This document shows, in pieces, positions 39,101 to 51,100 of a DNA stretch of 64,000 nt (position 1 is its first letter; each line of letters starts with the position of its first letter). Origin of the DNA: Haematobia irritans. Taxonomy: Eukaryota > Arthropoda > Insecta > Diptera > Muscidae. The stretch lies in assembly GCF_050003625.1 (NCBI RefSeq), contig NC_134397.1, positions 278,188,070 through 278,252,069 of the forward strand, given 5' to 3'. The position numbers were made by a program, and so were the translations under genes. The notes under the pieces are model-generated. The model was not told the DNA's origin, made no database searches, and worked only from the letters and a program-made list of their open reading frames with translations.

Positions 39101-42100
39101 AATATTTTTTACCATTTTATTTATTCTTACTCTTTTTTAAACTATTTGAAAAAATAAAACAAAAATTACGCATTAAAATATGAAGAAATTGAAGTAAAAA
39201 CTTCCTGTGTAGTTAATATAATTAACTTCTTTGTTAGGGTATTTTTGGAAGTGCTTTTAAAGTTGTGCCTTTAAAACAAATCCCAATTTTTTTTGCTGGG
39301 AAAAGTGTGGAACTACTTTTAGTTGCTTTATTATATATTATTTTGATGTCTATTTTTTTATTCTTTTTTATGAAATAAAACAATAATTGAACCTATAAGT
39401 TCAGTCCATAAATTTTTAGCTAGGGGGGCTATAGCCCCCCCTAGGAAAATTGTCTAGCTACGCTAATGATGACCCATTACAATCGATAATGCATGTGATA
39501 TATATGGGAGCTATACATTCATCAGTCCCCATATTAATAATATTTGGCATCATATAAGATTAGTTTATTCAAGAATTGACTTAGATTGTTAAATAGCGTG
39601 GGATCAGGATTACCTTCTAATCTTGGAGGAGGCTATATGGCTTTGAACAGGGCAAATTATAGTTGCACCAAAAACCTGGATTGAAAATCAATGATCAAGT
39701 TACACAAAGTAATATGAGCACCGTAGGTGATGAAGCAAAGGAGGCTCAAAAACTTGTAGTTTTGTGATCAATAAACTTTTCTGATCAGTAAACTGGTCAT
39801 TTAGTTCACTGATTCATTATCGGTCAGTAACCTGTTCATTTAAAATTTCATCTATCCGTTGATTTATTTATCCCACAAAACAGATACGAAAAGAATACCG
39901 AATAATTAATGTGCAAAAAGGAGTAATATAAGCGTAAAGATTAAAAATTGGGCGATTTCCAAATAACTGAGGAAAATTCAAACATTTGGAACGGAAAATA
40001 TCGATTGATGTGAACTAGTTCGTTGGCGAACTATCACGAACTATCAAAACCAGAAAAAAAAACAAAAATAAAAACAAGGCAGAAAGATTATAATCAGAGA
40101 ATGAAGTAGACCCATTTTTGTTGACGGTGGGTATTATTTATTAAAAAATCGAATTGAAGTTATTCGAAAGGTCATGAAATTAAATAGACAACCAATCATA
40201 CACCGCAATTTATAAATTATTTGTAGCAGCCGACCAAAATATTGGATCAATTATTTATTTTTTTAACATTCAAGAAAATAAATAAATTATAAATTATTTT
40301 TTAGAATTAAATTTCGATTAATTGACAACTAAATTTGAGTCAAGATGATCCGACAATTCGAAAGCTCTGATTCTCTTATAGTAATAATAAATAATTTTCA
40401 TTGTTAACTGAATTATATTAAAATGAGAAAATAACCTATTTATCATACCATCTTTCATGTGTAGTGAATGTTTTATGTGTACATGCATATATGGGTATGT
40501 GTGTGCGAGTGTGTCTTATGATTATAATAAATATTCTGCGATAAGAAAATGTGCTTAGGTTTGCATAATTTCAATATTCATTACTAAGTGCATTAAAAAT
40601 CTCTGTGAAGATAGAAATAAAGAAATATTCAACGAAAAATGATCATAAATAAAAAATTATTTTGAAAATCCAAAACTCAAGATCAGAGGCATATGGTGGG
40701 TTGTTAATAGCATTTTTGATTTGTAGATTTTCATTTTCATCGTTATTTTCAATATTCAAAGTTGCAGTTGTGGTGGTTATTATTGTGGTGATCATAAACA
40801 ATTGTACAGAGAAACCCAAAAAAAAAAAACAAGAAGATAAATTAATGCCAAAGTGCGCAGTGCAATTGGTTAGTTACGATAGATATTTCAAATATTTTGT
40901 CATTAATTGATTAATTAGTGATAGTAGATTAGTGGCGGCGTAAAAGCGATGCGAAGAAACTTGAGAGATATTTCAAAGAGAACATCGATTTTAAAGGTCA
41001 AACAGCATTGGACATTGTACATGGAGGAATAATCTGATGCTTCGATGAAAATCTTTCAACTTTCCCGTGAACTTAAAAAAATAATGAAATGAATTAATTA
41101 GAAGTAGGTTTATGATATTATTCGGAAAAAGGCATAAAGAAAAATTACACAATTTACACAGAATTCAAGGCTAGGAATTAAAGATTTGGTTTTTCTTTCT
41201 TTTTTTTTTTTTTTTTGTTTTGATATGAAAAGACAACGAAATTCAGTCTCAATTGGTGTATGAAAAATGAACGACTACTACTAAGATTTGGTGGTCTTCA
41301 GTATTAGTGACTTAATTGGATTTTCCGCAACATTGATATTCATGATTTACTTACATCCAAGTGAGACTGATTGATTGACTGATAAAAAAAATACGATACG
41401 ATATGATACAGATTTGAATTGAGCGACAAAAATAGAAACAAAATTTGATATTTGAATTTGATTGAGAAAGATTGATTTTCAAATACGACAGAGCAAAAAA
41501 TCGATTTTTTTTTTTTGGTTACGATGAGAAAAATACTTGAAAAAGTTTGAGGAGAGATTTCAAATTATTTAAAAATAAAATCCCTAACCTGCTGCATTCT
41601 TTGCAGATCATTTCTATCTAATACTCCAGTTACCAATTGAACATCTCCTCGTATGGTTATATGGGGATCACGTTCCACAGCCAGATCCAAGACACGCAAC
41701 TTATTCACCGTAAGGCCAGCAATGACCCCGGCAAAGGGGCGTTCAATGCGTGAGCGACCGGAGCGACTGAATTTTCCTCCGACTTGTATATTCGAAATGG
41801 TATTGAAGACTGTAGATTGGTGGACTGCAAATATAGAAAAACGAAATCCCCATACCGCATATAAAACAGTTTAACTTAATCCAATGCATCTAAGCTTACC
41901 CTGTGGCGTTAAGGTCTGAACATTATAATCGTCCAATTGGAGAGTGGCATTACCTCCTTTTCTACTGAATCTTACCACATGATAGGTATTGTCATTGACT
42001 TTGGTTCCAATTTCACCAAGTGGTAAGTCCCGTGTGCCCACATTGTAGCACATGAATATATTGCCCTCAACGATTTCCAATTCCATATAATCTTGTGTGG

Positions 42101-45100
42101 TGGCACTTTCAATCCTCAGTAGTACAGCATCAGATTTGGTGGTTATAAAACCCAATGCAATATTGTCCTCCTCCGTATCCGCCTGGGCATTTTCGGGGAA
42201 AGTGTATTGGATAATGCCCTTATTATTGCCAAATTCATAGGCAATTGATTCTGTACAAAGAAGAGGAAAAGAACAATCGATTCGTTATTGAAATTTGTTC
42301 CATTTCTAAGAATTAATCCTTTTGTTATATCTAGATCATTATTAAATTCAATTATTCATAATGCAAAATCTTTTAATTTTTTGTACTAATATTTAAATAT
42401 AATATTGTAGTGCTATGAATCACGAATGGTATAGACGTCTCAAGTTGAGTGGCAATGCTTGTTTGTAGTGCGCACGCATTACACGAGAATTACTATACAA
42501 ATCAACAAATTTGCGCTTAAAAGACCTGGATGGATATTCCTTAGGAAAATTTAAGAAAGGACAAAAACAAATTAAAAATACAGAAGAAAAGGCGCCATCT
42601 ACTGTGAGCAGACAAACAGTGATGTGAAGTGAGTTGAGACGCATTTAGCATATTTGGTCTATCTTTAAGATCCATTTAAATATTCGCAATTTATCAAATT
42701 GTTCGTATGCTGTTTTTTATTTTGTTGTACTAATAATCATGTACCCATAAGTAGACGACACAAGAGAATTAACAGTATGATTCACTCTCTCCCTCTCTCT
42801 TGTAGAACAAGACTTATCGTAAGAATCACTCCCCCCCACTATACTAAGGTTACTTACCATCGTAACAAGTTGGTCCTGTATATGAAGTCATATCACACTC
42901 GCAGGCATACGCATTCCACTGCTGCACACAAACGCCTCTGTTCGCACATGCATTTTGGCTACATTTTGTTGGGCCCTCGCAACCGGACACAACAAGCGAG
43001 CTCGGTACTACAGCGTCATTTGTCAGTGATGGTGATGTGTCGCCCAAATCGAGTGAAGAAATACAACCCTCAAAGCCGGAACGCGATGATATCGAGGCCG
43101 GCAACTTCGAATACATATCCTTGAAAACACCACCTATATACAGAATACCCGACAACTCCAGGTGCATACTATTGCCCGTCAGCGTTATAATCTCAAATGA
43201 ATCGTCCACGGCCAATGTATGCGTCTTTGGACCAGGTCTTCGTATGCTGACTTGATGCCACCGATTGTCGTTCATATGGATGCGTGTCTTGTCACGCATT
43301 GTTATGGGTCCATCACCCAAATCGAAGGTATAGTGAATGTGACCATTAACCAATTCGACAGCAACGAAATCATTGCGACGACCGCCATTATAAAGTAACA
43401 GTCCATTGGGTTCTACAGTTTTGAAACGAAAATCTACAGATATGGTGGAATAAGCTTTCAGCATTGGCAGTCCCACATAAGAGTGTTTGGAACGGAATGT
43501 GGCTGCATGATATGGATTTCCTGGTGGGGAGTTGACAAATCGGGCAGTTAGTTTAAAGGTGGCGCTAGGTAATGCCGATAGTTCTGGACCTAAACTTTTA
43601 ACAACATCGATGTATCTGTAAAAAAGAAAAAATTAAACGTGAGTATAATACAGAATCAAAATGATATCAAAAAAGAAAGCAATAAATATCAGTTAATAAG
43701 TAAATACCCAAAAATATTGTCGTGATGTCAAAGATTTCATGTCTTTAAAATACGAATGCAAATTTTGCTTAGCATAGAAGACGCATTTCTCTAATAAATA
43801 TAAAGTTTTTTTCCTTGTCCAATAGTCGATAAACCTTTCAATGAAGTCATATTGTCCTTATAATTAAGTGATTTCACTTAAAAATGGGTATCATAACATG
43901 AAAGAAAAAATGTTTGGGCTAAGGTCAACTTGACTTTAATAATTCAGAAAAATTCTTTAAATTTAATGAAATTGTCTTTAAATTTGCTGCCTTTTTGCAT
44001 ATTGACTACAAAGCAAAAAATCGTTCAAATATAGGACATGTCTTTAAAACTTTATTTTAAAGAAGTTTTTTACTTGAAACATAGCATAATTTCTACTGGA
44101 AGTCGAGTCTTAATTTGGAAAATAAAGTTGTCATTAACTCGTTTTTAAAGGACTTTGATAGCATATGAAGAAAAAAAGCTGAGAAAGCGAAAACTTAAAA
44201 TTTGCTTACTAGAAGCAAGTACACAAAACCCAAATTTAAAAGAGAATTGTGTCTTAAAAGTAGCATTACTTTTATTCTCCACTTCTTTGGCTCGGAATCA
44301 ATACCAAATTTTTTACAGTAAAGACAAAATCTTTGGAACCGGGTATGCTTTTTTTCAGTGTATGTGGGTATTCGTTTGCTTCGAAATATGAGAATTGAGG
44401 ACCACTTTTCTCTCATCATTTTGATGCAATTTCAATATTTCCAAAGTTTTGGAATAAAATAATCTAATTTTTATTATACCCTGTCCTTCTGTCTGTGAAC
44501 ACATTTTTGTGATCAAAGTCTAGATCGCAGTTTTTGTCCAATCGCCTTCATATTTACCACAAGTTTCTGTTTTGGGTCAGTATAGAACCCTATTGATTTT
44601 GGAAGAAATCGGTATATATCTTTCGCTCGATATGCGCTTATATGGGACCTGAAGCCAGAGTTGTACCCTGATTTGCTTGAAATTTTGCATTAGGAGAACA
44701 ATTAGTACTATAGTCAAGTATGCCAAATTTTATTGAAATAGGTTCAGACTTAGATATAGCTCCCATATATATCTTTCGCCCGATATAGACTTATATGGCC
44801 CCAAAAGCCAGAGTTTTACACTAATTTGGTTGAAATTTTTCACAAAGAGAACAAGTAGTATTATAGCCAAATTTTATTGAAATCGGTTCAGATTTGATAT
44901 AGCTCCCATATATGGTTAGGTTGCCCGATGTATCAGGCTCACTTAGACTATTCAGTCCATTGTGATACCACATTAGCGAACTTCTCTCTTATCACTGAGT
45001 GCTGCCCGATTCCATGTTAAGCTCAATGACAAGGGACCTCCTTTTTATAGCCGAGTCCGAACGGCGTTCCACATTGCAGTGAAACCACTTAGAGAAGCTT

Positions 45101-48100
45101 TGAAACCCTCAGAAATGTCACCAGCATTACTGAGGTGGGATAATCCACCGCTAAAAAATTTTTTGGTGTTGGGTCGAAGCAGGAATCGAACCCACGACCT
45201 TGTATATGCAAGGCGGGCATTAGGAGTAGAATTCGGGTTCTTGATGTGCATGCTAATTTTGGTTGAAATCGGTTCAGATTTAGGTATAGCTCTCATATAT
45301 ATCTTTCGTTGTAATCCGATTTACTAGAAATTTTGCACAGGGAGTAGAATTAACATTGTAGCTACGCATGCCAAATTTGGTTGAAATCGGTTCAGATTTA
45401 GATAAGCTTCCATATATATGATTTTCCGATTTGGGAAAAATGGACAAAATACCCACATTTTTCCACTGCTAAGTTGAAAACTTGTAAAAATGACTCCAAT
45501 TTTCCTATAATTCTAATACATATAGGTGGGTATTAAGTTCGAGTTTAGCCGCTAAAAACGTCATTTTTCACGATTACTTTTCTTTAATAATCCATTTTAA
45601 GGAATACAAACTTTGTGAAAATTTGCTTTGGGCTTTTCCCCATCAACTTATAATAAAATTTGCAACAAATATGTATAATTTCATGCATTTTTCTTACTGA
45701 TTTAGTTTTCACTTTAGCGATTTTAGCGGCTAAACTCGAACTTAATACCCACCTTATCTGTGGACCGATAAATCATAAATACAATTTTGGAAAGTTGCCT
45801 CAAAATTGCTTCAGATTTAAATGTTTCCCATATTTTTCACTAACATTGTGTTCCACCCCTGGGCATTAGCCGACTAAAATTTTAGGTCTATAGATTTTGT
45901 AGAAGTCTAACAAATTTTTGTCCAGATGGGGTCAGATTTAAATATGTGTATATGGGAACATACACTTTTATATATAGCACATAACATATTTGACGGATTT
46001 GATATAGTATCGAAAATGTGGATACAGGGTATAACATAGTTTTTATTTTTTTAGCAGAGTTTAGCAGAGTTTCCCTAGGGGATCAAAGCTACAATATGTG
46101 CACTTTGTTAATATACATCGAAAATAAATGAAATGATTTCGAGTAGATGGGAAGAATTGGGGTTCCTTGGCTTCATAATGAAAATCTGCTTTTACTATTC
46201 CAGAATCTTTGCAATAGTTTACAAATTCAAACCCCATTATGTAGATCGATTTATAGAACTCGGAGGAAAAATAACAATCCTGATACAACTATAATCATTA
46301 AACTTGAATCACCATTTATAAAAAATTACCTCTTAAAAGCCATAAGTAATTTTAAAAAGCAAAATAATGTTAAACTTAATCTACAACTTCTAGGGTTTGA
46401 GTCTACCAAACCCATTTTTGTTAATGAATGCCTCACTACTGCTAACTATTCTATATATCAATCTGCCCTCAAATACAAAAAACAAAACAAACTCTTTTCT
46501 GTATTCACAAGACGTGGATTGATTCATGTAAAAGTAAACAAGGATGAAAATCCACGAATTTTCAAAACTATAGATGACCTGCATAATTTATTTCGTTAGT
46601 TTGGAAACGTATCTTCAAAAATTTATTTATAATTATTTAATAACTTGTATGTGCGTTAAGGAAAAAAATGTGTTTATATTATTATTATTATATATTTACT
46701 ATGTGTTTCTCTAATTATTTTCTTGATTATGTAGTAATTTTAATTGTCGTTCGTATTTATCACAGCTTGGCTCAAATTTTAAATGTTGGCACATGAGAGT
46801 AATACTAATTCCAAAGACAATTTATCCTGTATGATTCGTGTTCTTGCAAACCGTCAAAAAGGTCTAAAATTAGTTCATATTAACGCTCAAAGTATCGCGA
46901 ATAAGATAGACGAGCTAAGATTTTTATTTGTCAACTCAGGAATAGATGTAATTTGTATAGCAGAGACGTGGTTATGGCCAGAATATACTGATTCTCAATT
47001 TGCTGTTGATGGCTATCAGTTATATAGAGTCGATAGGGGATCACTGGGTGGTGGTGTTGCAATTTTTGTGAGAAATGGGTTTTCTTGCAAAGTGTTGACC
47101 AAATCGACCAGAGATGATCTGATTGAGTTTTTGTTTTTGAAAATCCGATCTTCTGTATCAAAGATGTTGATTTCTACAGTTTACCGCCCTAATAGAACAA
47201 TTAGTTATGAGGCTTTAATAAGGGAATTGATGAAATATTCATTGTACTACCAGGATGTAATTATTTGCGGCGACTTTAATGACAACATTTTGAAAGATTG
47301 TAGCATTATAAACGAAATGAGAACGTTTGGCTTGGAAATTGTTAATTCTACTTTTCCTACTCATTTTACGTCCTCTTCTAATACACTTATAGATCTGTTG
47401 TTTGTAAACTGCTCAAATAAGGTAAAACTATACGATCAACTCTCTGCCCCTGTTTTTTCTCGGCATGATCTCTGTTTTCTTACTTATGAATATGAGACTG
47501 ATTTATCTTCAGAATTGCTGACTTATAGGGATTTCCGAAATATTGATTATCAGTCTCTTCAAGCTGATATCATCTCAACTGACTGGGACCCTATTTATTA
47601 TATGTTAGATGTTGATGAACAGATACAATATCTACAAGGAAGAATAAATTATATTTACGACAGAAATGTTCCTTTGAGAAGGAAGATTATCATTAATGCT
47701 CATAATCCCTGGTTTGATAAAAGAATACAATTCTTGATCAATAAAAGGGACGAAGCATATACAAGATGGAAGAGATATAAAATCCCAGAGTTGTATGCTA
47801 CTTATAAAGATCTTAGGAATAGGACTACCTATACCATTAGATTGAAGAAGGCTCAGTATTACAGTCAAAAGTTTAAGGGTTGTGTTAACTCTAGACAAAT
47901 TTGGAAGCAAATTAAATCTATTGGCATTGGAAAGGAAAATATGGGCTCATCTAATATTGATATTAATCCAAATGACGTAAATGATACTTTCGTTAATTTG
48001 CCTATGAAGTCCGCGGATCACAGTTTTTATGATTTGATACAAATCGATAACGATGTTGAACGATTTTCTTTTGAACACGTCACACAAGCTGATGTACTTA

Positions 48101-51100
48101 GCAAGGTATTTGCAATAAAATCTAATTCTGTGGGGTCTGACGGAATTGATCCAAAGTTCCTCAAGATAGTAATCAGGTATGTTTTGCCTCATATAACGCA
48201 TATCTTTAATACTATTATATTAAAGTCAAATTTTCCATTGACTTGGAAGCATGCAAAAGTCATACCAGTCCCCAAAAATGGAAATGATTTTCGACCTATA
48301 TCGATTCTACCCTTTTTATCAAAAGTGCTCGAAAGCCTTTTAAGTGACCAGATATTAAACCATCTCAGAAGTAATTCTTTTTTGACAAATTTTCAATCAG
48401 GATTCAGAAAGAAACATAGTTGTATAACTGCTCTCCAGAAAGTGACTGAAGATTTAAGGCGTCAACTTGATAGTAGCAATGTATCATTTCTGGTATTATT
48501 GGACCATTCTAAAGCCTTTGATACGGTCGACCACCATATTCTGTGCATGAAACTTTCAAAATTTTTCAATTTTGCTCCGCAATCTACAAATCTTATGCGT
48601 TCATATCTTTCATCCAGGTCTCAATCTGTAGTCGTCGGCGCCAATTGGTCTGATCCATTATGCCTATCTAGAGGTGTACCGCAGGGATCAGTACTTGGTC
48701 CCTTGATGTATTCAATATATTCCAATGACTTACCACTTCGAATTAAGTATTGTAATGTTCACATGTACGCTGATGATGTTCAAGTATATATAAGCACCCC
48801 GAAGGCAGATGTTGACCCTTGTGTTGAACAACTGAACAGTGACTTGAATCACATTTACATTTGGGCAAAGTCTAATGGATTGAGCTTGAACCCCGTGAAG
48901 TCTAAATGTATAGTTATTGGCAGAAATATTGCACCTATTGAGATACCCATTCGAATATCAGATACTGCAATAGAAGTTGTTGAGAGAGGTAAAAATCTTG
49001 GTGTAGTCATGAATAATAAACTGAATTGGTCTGATCACGTTAATATTGTAGTTGGGAGAACATATTCGACAATGAGAAATTTATACTTAAGCCAAAAATA
49101 TACGCCAGTTAGCATAAGACTTCTTTTGGCAAAATCTTTACTGATTCCTCAATTATTGTACGGGTGCGAACTTTTTTCTAATTGCAACAGTGAATCGATG
49201 AGGAAACTGAATGTAACTTTTAATAACATTGCACGCTACGTTTTTGGGAGGAATAGGCGAGATAGCATAACCGAGTATGCGAATATGATTTTTGGAGTTT
49301 CCTTTGTCAATTATTTGAAGATAAGAACCTTGATAAACTTACACAAAATCGTATATAGTAGGGAACCTGAGTATCTATACACATTTATACGGTTTGCCAG
49401 ATCGCAAAGAGGAAAACAGATAATCCAGATAAGACATAATCGACATCTCTCAGAACATTTCTTTTTTATTTATGCCATTCGTCTTTGGAATAATCTTCCA
49501 TTTACAATTCAGCTAATTAAAAACGAACGACAATTTAAAACTGAAATTTATAACTTTTTTAAATAAATAATATTATATTTTTTATTTTATCTACAATTAA
49601 ATTCGAAAATATTCTTTGATTTTTTTTTTTTTTTTTGAATACCTTTTTTATTTTTTTTATTATTGCTTTTTAAATAAATAATATTATATTATTTTTTATT
49701 TTATCAACAATTAAATTCGAAACTATTCTTTGATTTTTTGGATACCTTTGTTATTATTATAATAATTATACAAATTTTATTATTGCATATGTATCATTAA
49801 TCCACTGTTATTTCAAATCTAAATTTAATGAAGAAAACTGTAACTAATATTCAATATGTAACTGCAAATACTATAAACCATGCTTTATATAAGATTTAGT
49901 TCTTGTGCATAGGTTAGTCAAATAAATAAATAAAATAAAAATAAATAAACACTGAAATTTTAATACAAGGTTATATTATCATTGATTGAAGAACTACTGC
50001 AACGTGTTTAGTAGGGGGAGATGGCAAACCCAAAAAATCCCTCTAGCTACGGCAGTGTCGTTAATAAAATCTATTTAATATAAACAAACAAAAATATTCA
50101 ATAAAACCTTGCAAAGAGTAAGTATAGATTTACTCTCTTTGGTAAAGTTAGTAAACATGAACAACCATTTTGCAATTGTTTTTTATACATTTAGTCTATG
50201 ATTATGTAACATGCAGAAAAATCAGCGGTTTCTATTTTCGAATTCAAAGAAAGTTAAGACGCAAGGGAGCAAAGAAGTTGATGTGTTGTCCCCAAAAGTC
50301 CTCAATTTTTTATTTATTGATTTTTTAATTTATGGACTAGAGAAAACTTTTCGCAAATGGTAATGATCTAAATCAGCAATTCGAAGAAGTTTTTAAAAAT
50401 GCAAAATTCTTTGATGTTTTTTTTTATTTTAAATACAGCGGTGTTTTGCCTTCCTTTGCTTCGAAGGAAAGAGTTCATGTAACTTAGAGAAATTGGTTGT
50501 TAGATTCATAAAATCTCCAACAAAATCCTGGAAAAGATTCCCCAGTTTGGAAAACATACCCATCGCAAACGTCTCGTTATACACTGAAAAAATATTTACG
50601 TGGTATTAAAGATTACGCAACCAAAATTTAAGGATGCGCAATTTACACAATACTAAGGACAAATTTCTTTAAAATAATGAAATTTTAATTAGAAGAATTT
50701 GTCAACTATAGGCTAAGACTTGTTTTGAGGATTTTGTATTATTTGTTTACATTTTTTTAGATTTAAGGAAACATTTTTTATTTCGAAGTATCTGTTATCT
50801 GTTTGGATTTTTAAACTGACATTTGTTTGTACGTGATTTGCTTTATTAATGAGAGAATGAAAATTCCATAAATGAGATCTGTAGCCTAATTTAATATTTA
50901 TTGATCCTAGATTTAAAGCTACAAAGGTCCCTAAGAAATGTCCTTATCATTGGCTCGGAATCAATACCAAACACCTTAAGGGAGGGTCAAAATACCTAAT
51001 ATAAAAACCTTTCAAACTTACATTACACGAATATTACCATAAAAAAAAACAACATTTTTGATATCACTGCTTCCTTCCTCCATTTTAATTAGCAATAGTC

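Larger units (their letters stand above)
44475..46034. mobile_element. TATACCCTG-ended dispersed element with two nested insertions
   Basis: Starts TTATACCCTGTCC and ends GATACAGGGTATAA, inverted termini. Internal units of about 130 bp repeat the theme GAAATCGGTTCAGATTTAGA, TATAGCTCCCATATATATC, TTTCGCCCGATAT and 'GCCAAATTTGGTTGAA'. A SINE (44915-45222) and a MITE (45524-45754) interrupt it. I know this repeat as abundant in calyptrate flies. Non-coding. Confidence 0.7.
46147..49949 (+). mobile_element. LINE (non-LTR retrotransposon), 5'-truncated, CR1-like
   Basis: Contains the C-terminal part of ORF1, a complete ORF2, a 3' UTR with a 111-bp tandem duplication (49561 and 49672), and a tail of AAATAAATAAATAAAATAAA. 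The 5' break falls near 46144-46147, right after the TATACCCTG element. A short AAATA-type tail instead of plain poly(A), and no RNase H domain, suggest the CR1/L2 group. Antisense to Nrx-1 in its 7.9-kb intron. Confidence 0.88.

Noticed and set aside
41645..43255. Plus-strand ORFs overlapping Nrx-1 exons
   Set aside because: Complement of well-supported neurexin coding sequence.
46931..48201. Minus-strand ORFs within the LINE
   Set aside because: Antisense shadows of ORF2; no recognisable motif.
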